Shown: positions 1 through 7,149, numbered from the stretch's first letter. The stretch is 15,451 nt of DNA from Syntrophaceae bacterium (GCA_003154025.1 PMCE01000386.1:1-15451); one strand, 5' to 3'. Translations and numbers: made by a program. Notes: generated from the sequence alone by a model not told the origin.

Positions 1-95
1 ATGGCCCGCGAATCCGCCAAGTCGGGCTAAGTCCCGCTGCCGTTCTCTTCAGCTTGATTCGCAGTCCCAGCTTGTTCGCCCTGGGTAACATGTTG

Positions 96-168
96 TTGGG
101 GTCAAACCTAAACTATTTAGTTAAAGCCTGAGATTGTAATTTAGTCAATAGTCAAGGTTTGACCCCAA
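96..168. repeat. 73-bp palindromic element with 14-bp perfect inverted arms
   Basis: The arm TTGGGGTCAAACCT (96-109) is the exact reverse complement of AGGTTTGACCCCAA (155-168), with 45 bases between. Inside, ACTATT (113-118) can pair with AATAGT (147-152), so a longer imperfect hairpin is possible. Similar GGGGTCA-type palindromes occur dispersed in many environmental genomes, sometimes near IS200/Y1-type transposases; that link is recalled, not shown here. There is no transposase in the window and no T-tract after the right arm, so this is not a standard terminator. A REP/MITE-like element is the best guess. Confidence 0.6.
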
Positions 169-205
169 TGACTCTCGTACCAATGATTCATCTGAGGGTT
201 TATTT

Positions 206-457
206 TTATTTCCGGGCTTCCGGCGCGGCTGTAACCCACTGGCCAGCACATAGACCCGGGGGGGCCATGGGATCAAGCCCCAGAAATTGGGTTATCCGGC
301 CCAAGTAACGGTCTCCCGGCATATACCGGCCCGACTCCCACCACATGATCAGCGCTTGGGTAGCCCCTCCGAGGAAGGTTCCCAAGGTCTTCTGGTGCAG
401 TCCCGCTTCGACCCGCTTCAACCGTAACTGCATTCCAAGTCTATGATATTCTTGCAT
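206..457 (-). CDS. Small XRE-type helix-turn-helix protein
   Basis: This 83-residue protein is probably a DNA-binding regulator. Residues about 9-65 follow the short XRE/HTH pattern: an LRLKR..AGL start, a Q-rich first helix, a turn, then a W-E-S-G-R....P block and an I..FLGLDP end, typical of stand-alone HTH proteins of 70-100 residues in Proteobacteria. The recognition region (ATQALIMWWESGR) is less canonical than usual. On the minus strand the start is preceded by GAGGA (465-469) with a 7-base spacer, which supports the ATG at 457. It is divergent from the IclR gene, so the two could share control of the intervening DNA. It has no toxin-like partner nearby. Its target is unknown. It could also be a decaying remnant, but the frame is intact. 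Confidence 0.6.
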   Translation of the reverse strand: MQEYHRLGMQLRLKRVEAGLHQKTLGTFLGGATQALIMWWESGRYMPGDRYLGRITQFLGLDPMAPPGLCAGQWVTAAPEARK

Positions 458-568
458 AAAATCATCCTCAGCTTATTGCTAATATAAACCTACGGGAGTC
501 ATCGGGAGGTTCGCAAGGAGTTGGGTGACTCGCTACGGTTGGGTAACAATATTTCGAATTTTAGAAAA

Positions 569-674
569 TGCAGAAATATTGCCAGAGAATTTTTCTCTTG
601 ACAAAGGTCGAATAAAAAAAATATATTGAAGGAAATTTTGCACTGCAGAACATTATACCGCATTGCGGAATATT
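569..674. promoter_or_regulatory. Three TGCRGAA boxes upstream of the IclR gene (candidate operator)
   Basis: TGCAGAA occurs at 569-575 and 644-650, and TGCGGAA at 664-670. The last two extend to an 11-base imperfect direct repeat (TGCAGAACATT at 644-654, TGCGGAATATT at 664-674; 9 of 11 identical) exactly 20 bp apart, about two helical turns on the same DNA face. The third copy is 75 bp upstream of the middle one, on the other side of the promoter. PcaR/PcaU/PobR-type IclR regulators bind repeated short boxes near their own promoters, so autoregulation is a reasonable inference. Confidence 0.4.
598..627 (+). promoter_or_regulatory. Sigma70-like promoter of the IclR gene
   Basis: TTGACA (598-603) and TATATT (622-627) are separated by 18 bases and precede the IclR start by about 50 bases. 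The -35 is a perfect consensus match and the -10 matches five of six bases. Transcription would start near 634, which puts two of the TGCRGAA boxes in the early transcribed region, where a bound regulator could block elongation. Confidence 0.5.
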
Positions 675-678
675 CATC

Positions 679-1461
679 ATGCCCGATTCGGAGAGCAAAA
701 GAAATTTCATCCAATCTCTGGAAAAGGGTCTTTCCATTTTGGCCATCCTTTCTCAAGCCAGGCCGCAACTCACGTTAACCGAGCTGGCTAAAGCCGCCCG
801 AATGGGCTTAGGATCCGCCAGTCGTTATGTGCAGACCCTGATGGAACTTGGGTACCTGAGCCGCGATCCCTTTACCAAGACCTATCGCTTAGCCCCGAAA
901 ATCCTGTCCCTCGGCTTCGGCCTCATCAAGAACATGGACCTCAGGGCGAGAATCACGCCCTACCTGGCCGAGACCAATCGCGAGTTTGGCGTCGGAACGC
1001 AATGCGCGATTCTTGATGACACAGAAATCGTGTATGTAGAGCGATTTCGCGCCCGATCGCTCGTCACCCTTGATTTAACGATCGGATCCCGGATTCCCGC
1101 ATACTGTACCGCCTTGGGCCGGGCGATTTTGGCTTTTCTCGACGAAGAGTCAAAGAAACGCATCGTAACGAGAATGAATATCATTCCCCTTACCCGGTTT
1201 ACGGTGGCGGATAAAGGCGATTTATTACGGGAACTCGAAATAACCCGCAGGCGAGGGTACGCGGTCAATGTCCAAGAACTGGTTCTCGGCCAGGCGGGAA
1301 TCGCCGCTCCCATTTTCCACGGGAAAGCCGTCGAAGGATCGTTCGGTTTTTCGTTCCCCCACGAAGCGATGAAAGATGAGAAATGGAAATCAACCCTGAT
1401 CAAGCGCCTGGAAGAGATCGTCGAAAAGGTTTCCATCGGAGAACATGAGAAAAGGCAATGA
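679..1461 (+). CDS. IclR-family transcriptional regulator, PcaR/PcaU/PobR-like
   Basis: A 260-residue regulator, the normal length for the family. The N-terminal winged HTH covers about residues 12-70 (FIQSLEKGLSIL start, LTLTELAKAA helix, SASRYVQTL recognition helix, then Y-R-L-A-P-K). The C-terminal effector-binding domain runs from about 85 to 255 and includes the SRIPAYCTALGRAILAFL stretch, characteristic of the beta-ketoadipate group PcaR/PcaU/PobR. Such proteins sense aromatic acids or ring-cleavage acids and usually control an adjacent catabolic operon. The gene lies 95 bp upstream of the hydratase on the same strand, so it is the likely local regulator. The ribosome site before ATG 679 is weak, and the TGCRGAA repeat overlaps that position. 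The effector cannot be read from the sequence. Confidence 0.9.
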   Translation: MPDSESKRNFIQSLEKGLSILAILSQARPQLTLTELAKAARMGLGSASRYVQTLMELGYLSRDPFTKTYRLAPKILSLGFGLIKNMDLRARITPYLAETNREFGVGTQCAILDDTEIVYVERFRARSLVTLDLTIGSRIPAYCTALGRAILAFLDEESKKRIVTRMNIIPLTRFTVADKGDLLRELEITRRRGYAVNVQELVLGQAGIAAPIFHGKAVEGSFGFSFPHEAMKDEKWKSTLIKRLEEIVEKVSIGEHEKRQ

Positions 1462-1556
1462 ACAAAATGAATGTTGCACCGGGCCAACGTCCGGAGGATC
1501 CGGTGCCCCCGTGGGCCCGATCTCTTCCGATCGGCTGCAGATGAGGAGATGTTCTT

Positions 1557-2360
1557 ATGCTGGATGCAAATGCCGTACGCTCCGCCGCCGAACGTTTGCA
1601 TACGGCTGAACAGACACGCAAACCCCTCCGCCAGCTCACGCTCGAATACCCCGGGATGACCATGGACGATGTCTATGCCGTCCAGAATGCCTGGATGCAG
1701 ATCAAGATATCCGAGGGCCGCGTCATAAAAGGCCGGAAGATCGGTCTGACGTCGAGAGCCATGCAAGCCGCCGTGAACATCAACGAGCCAGATTACGGGG
1801 TATTGCTGGACGACATGTTTTATCCAACCGGAGGAGAGATTCCCGCGGACCGCTTCATCGCCCCCCGGGTCGAAGCGGAGCTGGCCTTTGTCCTGGGCAA
1901 ACCCCTGAAAGGACCCGGCTGCACGATCTTTGACGTTTTCGCGGCCACGGACTTTGTCGTTCCCGCGTTGGAGATTCTCGACGCGCGCATTCAGCGGATC
2001 GATCTGGAGACGAAGGCGACCCGCAAGGTTCTGGACACCATTTCCGATAACGCCGGGAACGCCGCGCTGGTTCTTGGCGGGGAGCCCTTCAACCCCCTGG
2101 GCGCGGACATGCGCTGGATCTCGGCCCTCTGTTTCCGGAACGCGCAGATCGAGGAATCCGGGGTGGCCGCGGCAGTCCTCAATCACCCCGCAAACGGGAT
2201 CGTCTGGCTGGCGAACAAGCTGGCCCGACACGGGGTATTCCTGGAACCCGGGCAGGTGATCCTGAGCGGATCGTTTATCCGCCCGGTGGAGGCCCGGAAA
2301 GGCGACACTTTTCATGCGGAGTACAGTTCGTGCGGGTCGGTCTCCTGTTATTTCTCATGA
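1557..2360 (+). CDS. hpaH: 2-oxo-hept-4-ene-1,7-dioate hydratase family enzyme (HpaH-like)
   Basis: A 267-residue enzyme of the MhpD/HpaH hydratase family, soluble and metal-dependent, which adds water to 2-oxo-4-enoic acids. The sequence aligns by eye along its whole length with E. coli HpaH: KIGLTS.AMQ (61-70), EPDYG.LLDDMF (77-88), the metal-ligand pair in [10 protein letters not shown] (E106, E108), E139 in [18 protein letters not shown], and the C-terminal [13 protein letters not shown] block. In the homoprotocatechuate meta pathway HpaH makes 4-hydroxy-2-oxoheptane-1,7-dioate, which aldolase HpaI then cleaves. Neither HpaI nor the ring-cleavage enzyme HpaD is in the window. Relatives include 2-oxopent-4-enoate hydratase and 4-oxalocrotonate decarboxylase, so the substrate chain length is not certain. 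GAGGAG (1543-1548), 8 bases before the ATG, supports this start. Confidence 0.85.
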   Translation: MLDANAVRSAAERLHTAEQTRKPLRQLTLEYPGMTMDDVYAVQNAWMQIKISEGRVIKGRKIGLTSRAMQAAVNINEPDYGVLLDDMFYPTGGEIPADRFIAPRVEAELAFVLGKPLKGPGCTIFDVFAATDFVVPALEILDARIQRIDLETKATRKVLDTISDNAGNAALVLGGEPFNPLGADMRWISALCFRNAQIEESGVAAAVLNHPANGIVWLANKLARHGVFLEPGQVILSGSFIRPVEARKGDTFHAEYSSCGSVSCYFS

Positions 2361-2376
2361 GCCGGCGTCCGACTCT

Positions 2377-2400
2377 AAGGCAGAAGGCCTTCTCGTTTTT
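2377..2400 (+). terminator. Weak hairpin plus T-tract between hydratase and RidA genes
   Basis: AAGGC (2377-2381) can pair with GCCTT (2387-2391) across a 5-base loop, followed after four bases by TTTTT (2396-2400). The stem is only 5 bp and the T-tract is interrupted, so at most it is a partial terminator or attenuator within the operon. Confidence 0.25.
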
Positions 2401-2456
2401 CTTAACGGCCTGAATTTTCATGGGGAAAAAAACGATTCTAAGAAGGAGTGATGTCG

Positions 2457-2843
2457 ATGCGCCATAGTATTTACGTGAAAGGATTTCAGCATGTGAACCC
2501 AATTCCGAATGCTTGCCGGATCGGAAACCTGATCGTTTCCGGCCTGATCAACGGTGTGGATCCGGCGACAGGAAAGGTCCCCCCGACGATGGAGGAACAG
2601 TGCGCCTTCATGTTCGTCCATTTGCGCAATATCGTAGAAGCCGGCGGAGGAAGCGTCGGCGATATCATCAGGATGACGGTCTGGCTGAAAGACCGCTCGC
2701 ATCGCGAGGTGCTCAACCGGGAATGGGGCAAGATGTTCCCGGATGAGAAGACGCGCCCGGCGCGGCTCGCGATGTCCGGCACTACAGACCCGGCGGTTCT
2801 AATTCAATGCGATTTCATGGCCGTCCTCGATTCGGCAAAATAG
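2457..2843 (+). CDS. RidA/YjgF family protein, candidate enamine/imine deaminase
   Basis: A 128-residue protein of the RidA/YjgF/UK114 trimeric fold. Visible family marks are HVNPIPNACRIGNLIVSG (12-29), the D-P-x-T-G turn (35-39), GGSVGDIIRMTVWLKD (64-79) and TRPAR (99-103), where R103 matches the substrate-carboxylate arginine of E. coli RidA (R105). The equivalent of E. coli E120 is D119, so it is not a housekeeping RidA; it resembles the catabolic members. One such member, 2-aminomuconate deaminase, works in a meta-cleavage route and would fit these neighbours, but the assignment is inference. Frame-compatible starts exist at GTG 2448 and ATG 2451; ATG 2457 is chosen because AAGGAG (2443-2448) is 8 bases upstream of it and too close to the other two. 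Confidence 0.85.
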   Translation: MRHSIYVKGFQHVNPIPNACRIGNLIVSGLINGVDPATGKVPPTMEEQCAFMFVHLRNIVEAGGGSVGDIIRMTVWLKDRSHREVLNREWGKMFPDEKTRPARLAMSGTTDPAVLIQCDFMAVLDSAK

Positions 2844-2891
2844 AATGCGGGGCTTGTCTTCGGGCCGCCCCCAAGCACAGGAGGAGAATCC

Positions 2892-3761
2892 ATGGCAGAG
2901 TATTTCCCGTTCGAGCCCAACCCGAGGCCGCCGAAATTCCGGCCTCCGGCAAAATCCTGCGACAGCCAGTTTCACGTATTCGGCAGCCGGGAGAAATACC
3001 CCGTCCGACCGGGCACGGTCTACGAAGCCCCGGAAGCGACCTTCGCCAGGGCCCGCCACATGCACCGGGTCCTGGGCATCGAGCGCGGGGTCATCGTCCA
3101 GTCGACGGCCTACGGCCTGGACCACAGCGCGGTCCTGGACGCCCTGGCCGAAGGCGGGGAGAATTACCGGGGGGTCGCGGTCATCAATGACACGACGACC
3201 GATGCCGAGCTGAGGCGGCTTCATGCGGCGGGGGTCCGCGGCGCGCGGTTCAATTTTTACAAGGCGGTCAACTTCGCCCCTTCCGTGGAAGCGTTCTCCC
3301 GCTCGATCCCCCGTATCCAGGAGTTCGGCTGGTTCGCCAAGCTCCACCTGGGCGCCGGCGATTTGATCGAACACGATGCCCTCTTTAAAAAGCTGAAAGT
3401 GAACGTCGTCATCGATCACCTGGGCCGCCCGGACCTGGGCCTCGGGCTGAAGGACCCGAACGTTGCCAAGGTCATCGACCTTCTGAAGACGGGGAATTGG
3501 TGGGTGATGCTGTCGAACGGCCACAAGCAGTCGAAGACCGGTTTCCCCTGGAACGATGCGGTCCCGATCGCGCGGGCCTACATCGAGGCGGCGCCGAACC
3601 GCGTGATCTGGGCCACCGACTGGCCACATCCGCTGTCCACGGAGAAGGTGCCCAACGACGCCGATCTGCTTGAACTCCTGTACCGGTATGCGCCGGACGA
3701 AGGGGAACGACAGAAGATTCTGGTCGACAACCCGGCCGCCCTTTTCGGGTTCGATCGTTGA
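2892..3761 (+). CDS. Amidohydrolase-family lactonase/hydrolase (COG3618, LigI/galactarolactone isomerase type)
   Basis: A 289-residue cytoplasmic TIM-barrel protein of the amidohydrolase_2 (PF04909) group. The first strand motif is CDSQFHVFG (23-31), where the usual H-x-H is Q-x-H. Later motifs are VVIDHLGRPD and the distal WATDWPHP (D243, H246), followed by a C-terminal DNPAALFGF. This arrangement matches the subgroup with 2-pyrone-4,6-dicarboxylate lactonase (LigI), D-galactarolactone isomerase and 4-sulfomuconolactone hydrolase, which hydrolyse or rearrange lactones, often without a metal. A lactone of a dicarboxylic acid is therefore the best guess for substrate. GGAGGAG (2880-2886), 5 bases before the ATG, fixes the start. 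It follows the RidA gene by 48 bp. The exact reaction cannot be decided here. Confidence 0.8.
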   Translation: MAEYFPFEPNPRPPKFRPPAKSCDSQFHVFGSREKYPVRPGTVYEAPEATFARARHMHRVLGIERGVIVQSTAYGLDHSAVLDALAEGGENYRGVAVINDTTTDAELRRLHAAGVRGARFNFYKAVNFAPSVEAFSRSIPRIQEFGWFAKLHLGAGDLIEHDALFKKLKVNVVIDHLGRPDLGLGLKDPNVAKVIDLLKTGNWWVMLSNGHKQSKTGFPWNDAVPIARAYIEAAPNRVIWATDWPHPLSTEKVPNDADLLELLYRYAPDEGERQKILVDNPAALFGFDR

Positions 3762-3762
3762 G

Positions 3763-3857
3763 CTTGCCCCCGGGGCCTAGGGACCCTTCCGAATGAGGAG
3801 CCGGCAATCGACGGCGTCCGCCTCCGGGGAAGATAGGATGCCGGCCCGCGGGGCAAG
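3763..3857. repeat. 8-bp inverted repeat framing the amidohydrolase-dehydrogenase gap
   Basis: CTTGCCCC (3763-3770) is the exact reverse complement of GGGGCAAG (3850-3857). The arms span nearly the whole 113-bp GC-rich gap between two genes, so the intercistronic RNA could fold into a closed structure. No T-tract follows. Function unknown; chance is possible in such GC-rich DNA. Confidence 0.3.
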
Positions 3858-3874
3858 AAAAGAGTGCGTGGATT

Positions 3875-4653
3875 ATGGGTGAAATCAAATTCCCCTCGAT
3901 GGAACTTACCGGTAAAGTCGCCGTAGTCACTGGTGCCGGACAGGGGCTGGGGCTTTGGATGGCTCTGGGGCTGGCCCATGCAGGAGCCGATGTGGCCGTT
4001 GCCGAGCTGAACCCCGAGACCGGCCCGCGGGCCGCTGAAGAGGTGAAAAAACTGGGGAGGAGATCCCTGTACCAGCATTGCGGTGTGCGGGACGTAGATT
4101 CGACCCGGGTGATGATCGACCGCGTCGTAGGAGAATGGGGACGCGTCGACATCCTGGTGAACAACGCCGGAATCAATATCCGTAAAAAGGTCGAAGAGGC
4201 GGAACCGAAAGATTTCGACGAAGTGGTCGCCGCCTACTTCCGGGGAACCTACTTTTGCGCGCAGACGGCCGGAAAGACCATGATCCGGCAGAAGTAGGGA
4301 AGATTATCAACCTCGCCTCCGCCGGGGGAATCCTGGTCCGCGCCGGAGTCCCCAATTCCGTGTACGCCCTTCCAAAGGCCGGCGTGATCATGATGACCAA
4401 GTCGATGGCGGCGGAATGGTCCGCGTACAACGTCAATGTAAATGCCGTCGCTCCGGGGTATTTTGAGACGCCCCTGGTGGCGCCGCGGATGAAAGACCCC
4501 AAGGTCCGGCAGGCCATCTTGGATTCCACGCCCATGAACCGGCTCGGCCAGGCGGAAGACATTATCGGCCCCGTCGTCTTTCTGGCCTCCGACGCGGCCG
4601 GTTTCATAACCGGGGCCTGCCTGTGCATCGACGGGGGCCGGACGGTCCTGTAG
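3875..4653 (+). pseudogene. Short-chain dehydrogenase/reductase split by a one-base deletion
   Basis: Read through one frameshift, this encodes a classical SDR of about 259 residues, similar to gluconate-5-dehydrogenase or 3-oxoacyl reductase types that use NAD(P) to interconvert an alcohol and a ketone. The N-terminal part has the cofactor motif TGAGQGLG (19-26) and NNAG (96-99), and stops at TAG 4295-4297 after MIRQK. The family pattern QKYGKIINLAS resumes in another frame, so one base is missing between 4296 and 4297 (TAY GGG became TAG GGA). The second part carries the active-site YALPK (about Y164, K168) and PGYFETPL, ending normally. Position 121 is Tyr where most classical SDRs have the catalytic-tetrad Asn, a second hint of decay. 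Flanking sequence is otherwise well conserved, so a recent mutation or a base-calling error are both possible. Confidence 0.85.
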
Positions 4654-4743
4654 GCCCACAGGTACGGCGGGCGTTCACCGCGGAGCCTGGAAACGCACAA
4701 CTCGCCAAGGGCGGGGCCCTTCCCCCGTCCGAGAGGAGAAAAA

Positions 4744-5715
4744 ATGAAAAAAGTATCCGTCCTGATCGCCGTGTTCACCGCTGTCGTGATGATCGGGCCG
4801 CCGGCGATGTCGCAGACCTACCCGAAAAAACCGGTTTCTCTGGTCGTGCCGTACCCTCCCGGAGGCAACGTCGATACGGGGGCCCGGATCATCGCCGAAC
4901 CGCTGCGGCAGATTTTCGGAAAGCCGTTCATCGTGGAGAACAAGGCCGGCGCGGGCGGGATGATCGCGGGCGAGTACGTAGCCAAATCGGCTCCGGACGG
5001 CCACACCCTTTTTGTGGCGGCCAACGGACCGGTCCTGCACAGCCCGCTGATCTACGGGCGTTCCCCATACGAATGGTCACGGGATTTTGCGCCGATCAAC
5101 TCCATCGCCTTTACTCCTATGGCCCTGGTCGTCCACCCATCCGTCCCCGTGAAGACCACGAAAGAGCTGTTTGAACTCATCCAAAAGAAGCCCGGAGAAT
5201 TGAAGTTCGCGACCCCCGGGGCGGGAACCACCAACGATCTTCTGGGGGCGTATCTGGCTATGAATACCGGGGCCAAATGGATAACGGTGCATTACAAGGG
5301 GAATGCACCGGCGCTCAATGACCTCCTGGGCGGCCAGGTCGACTTCAGCTTCGAGCAGATCACGACCGGGCTGCCCCACATCACGGCGGGAAAAATCCGC
5401 GCGTTGGCCGTGACGGCGGATAAGCGGATCCCCTGGCTGCCCGATGTTCCCACCCTGGAGGAACAGGGGTTCAAAGGCGCCGTGGGCGTTACCTTCACGG
5501 GGGTCTTTGCCCCGGCGAAAACACCCGGCGATATCCTCTCCAGGCTCAACGACGCCCTGGTGAAGATTATCAAGGAGAAGGACATCGTCGACAAATTCTT
5601 CGCCGTGGGGGCGGAAGCCCGGACCACTTCCCCAGAGGAATTCAAGAAATACCTGGCCGCGGAGCACGCCCGGTGGGCGAAAGTGATCAAGGAAGCCAAT
5701 ATTAAGGTCCAGTAG
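4744..5715 (+). CDS. tctC: TTT solute-binding protein (TctC/Bug family), first system
   Basis: A 323-residue periplasmic binding protein of the tripartite tricarboxylate transporter. Residues 1-23 form a Sec signal peptide (MKK start, hydrophobic core, cleavage likely after A-M-S). The mature protein opens with YPKKPVSLVVPYPPGG and DTGARIIA, the family's first ligand loop, followed by VENKAGAGGMIAGEYVAK and the DLLGGQVDFSFEQ block typical of Bug proteins. Bug proteins bind small carboxylates (citrate, glutamate, aromatic or dicarboxylic acids) and hand them to TctA-TctB. AGGAG (4734-4738), 5 bases before the ATG, supports the start. Its partner membrane genes lie about 1 kb downstream, after the FAH gene, which suggests that the bound ligand is the substrate of the neighbouring enzymes. 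Confidence 0.93.
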   Translation: MKKVSVLIAVFTAVVMIGPPAMSQTYPKKPVSLVVPYPPGGNVDTGARIIAEPLRQIFGKPFIVENKAGAGGMIAGEYVAKSAPDGHTLFVAANGPVLHSPLIYGRSPYEWSRDFAPINSIAFTPMALVVHPSVPVKTTKELFELIQKKPGELKFATPGAGTTNDLLGAYLAMNTGAKWITVHYKGNAPALNDLLGGQVDFSFEQITTGLPHITAGKIRALAVTADKRIPWLPDVPTLEEQGFKGAVGVTFTGVFAPAKTPGDILSRLNDALVKIIKEKDIVDKFFAVGAEARTTSPEEFKKYLAAEHARWAKVIKEANIKVQ

Positions 5716-5784
5716 AACAGAGAGAACCGCGGCGGGAGCGCCAGGCGGAATGGGTTCCCACCCGGTTGGAAGAACGGGGTGAAA

Positions 5785-6648
5785 ATGAAACTTCTTTCAT
5801 TCGTGCGTCAGAAAAATGCCCGCTACGGCGTCGCGACAGAGGGGGGGATCATCGACCTATCCGCCCGCCTGCGCGGCGATTTCCCCACGTTGCGGGACCT
5901 CCTTGCCGCAGGGGCCCTAGGTCGGGCGGAATCGGTTGCCCGGACCGCATCCCCCGATTACGCTCCGGAAGAGATCGTGTTTCTTCCACCGATTCCCCAC
6001 CCGGAAAAGGTCATCTGCGTGGGGGTGAACTACGCCAAGCGCAACGAGGAGTACAAGGACAATTCCGATCTGCCCAAATACCCGAGCATATTCACCCGCA
6101 CCCCCGGTTCCCTCGTCGGCCATCGCGTCCCTCTAGTACGGCCGCCGGAGTCGACGCAGCTCGATTACGAGGGTGAGATTGCCATCGTCATAGGCGCCCC
6201 GGGGCGGCGAATCCCCGAGGACCGGGCCCGGCAGCATATCGCCGGGCTGACCATCATGAACGAGGGGACGATCCGCGACTGGCTGCGCCATGGCAAATTC
6301 AACGTCACCCAGGGGAAGAACTTCGACCGGTCCGGTTCGATCGGCCCCTGGATGGTCACCACGGACGAATTCCCGTCCTTTGACGACCTCCGGTTGAAGA
6401 CCCGGGTGAACGGGGAAACCCGGCAGGACGACACGACGGCCAACCTGATCTTCCGGTTTCCGTACCTGCTGCGGTACATCTCCACCTTCATGGAATTGAA
6501 ACCCGGGGATTTGATCGCGACCGGTACCCCCATCGGCGCCGGCGTGCGGTTTGATCCCCCCCGGTTCTTGAAACCCGGGGACACAGTTGAGATCGAAGTG
6601 TCGGGGATCGGGACGCTCGCGAACGGGGTGATCGATGAATCCCTCTAA
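5785..6648 (+). CDS. Fumarylacetoacetate hydrolase family enzyme (HpaG-like isomerase/decarboxylase or acylpyruvate hydrolase)
   Basis: A 287-residue metal-dependent enzyme of the FAH fold. Key blocks are VICVGVNYAKRNEEYK (76-91), LDYEGEIAIVIG (126-137) with metal-ligand pair E129/E131, the third ligand region IMNEGTIRDW (E160, where many relatives have Asp), TQGKNFDRSGSIGPW (175-189), and GDLIATGTPIGAG near the end. The family cleaves C-C bonds of 2,4-dioxo acids or tautomerises and decarboxylates 2-oxo-dienedioates, as HpaG does just before HpaH, so this enzyme and the hydratase at 1557 could act in sequence. A GTG six bases earlier (5779) is an alternative start; GGAAGA (5768-5773) can serve either. 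It sits between tctC and tctB, which ties it closely to the transported compound. Exact substrate unknown. Confidence 0.85.
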   Translation: MKLLSFVRQKNARYGVATEGGIIDLSARLRGDFPTLRDLLAAGALGRAESVARTASPDYAPEEIVFLPPIPHPEKVICVGVNYAKRNEEYKDNSDLPKYPSIFTRTPGSLVGHRVPLVRPPESTQLDYEGEIAIVIGAPGRRIPEDRARQHIAGLTIMNEGTIRDWLRHGKFNVTQGKNFDRSGSIGPWMVTTDEFPSFDDLRLKTRVNGETRQDDTTANLIFRFPYLLRYISTFMELKPGDLIATGTPIGAGVRFDPPRFLKPGDTVEIEVSGIGTLANGVIDESL

Positions 6649-6686
6649 TTGTCATTAACCCGGGGACTCCCGCGGGAGACTGAGCT

Positions 6687-7139
6687 ATGTTTCGAGATCC
6701 GAAGGACTTCGGCTCGGGTTTGATTTTTCTGATTGTCGGCTGCGCGGTCGTGGCCATTGCCCGGAACTACCCCCTGGGGGCCGTGGACAAGATGGGGCCG
6801 GGGTATTTCCCCACCGTTCTGGGGGGCCTGCTGGCCCTGAATGGGGCCGCCCTGCTCGTGCGCGCTTTTATGAGGAACGGGGCCGGCCTTACTGCGGTTT
6901 CCTGGCGGGGGATCCTCCTCTCCCTGGCCGCGCTTATTCTCTTCGGCGTCCTGCTCAAGACCGCCGGCCTCCCGATCGCCGTTCTGATTCTCGTTCTGGT
7001 GAGCGCTACGGCCAGCACGCAGTTCCGAATTTGGCCCTCTCTCGCCCTGGCGGTCGGGTTGTCCGTATTTTGCGTTCTGGTCTTCGTTTATGCCCTGGGT
7101 TTGTCCCTCCCCCTCCTGGGAACCTGGTTCCCTGATTGA
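6687..7139 (+). CDS. tctB: TTT small membrane subunit (TctB family), first system
   Basis: A 150-residue integral membrane protein, the usual size for TctB. It starts with the family's FGSGLIFLIVG segment, has the MGPGYFP motif (36-42) between the first two helices, and shows four to five hydrophobic segments at about 10-27, 41-60, 75-108 (perhaps two) and 117-138. TctB is the poorly conserved small partner of TctA in the sodium-linked import of carboxylates. GGGAG (6674-6678), 8 bases before the ATG, supports the start. The next gene, tctA, follows 10 bases after the stop, so translation is probably coupled. Confidence 0.9.
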   Translation: MFRDPKDFGSGLIFLIVGCAVVAIARNYPLGAVDKMGPGYFPTVLGGLLALNGAALLVRAFMRNGAGLTAVSWRGILLSLAALILFGVLLKTAGLPIAVLILVLVSATASTQFRIWPSLALAVGLSVFCVLVFVYALGLSLPLLGTWFPD

Positions 7140-7149
7140 TGGAGGCAGT

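Noticed and set aside
1..95. Short reading frame at the left edge (ATG at 1, stop at 28-30)
   Set aside because: Only nine codons are visible and nothing identifies it; it may be the tail of a gene outside the window.
960..2315. 451-codon open frame on the minus strand across the IclR and hydratase genes
   Set aside because: It lies opposite two clear plus-strand genes, has no family-like motif, and long antisense frames are common in GC-rich coding DNA.
7090..7149. Upstream extension of the first TctA to 7090
   Set aside because: It would overlap tctB by 50 bases; GGAGG before ATG 7150 and family alignment support the later start.
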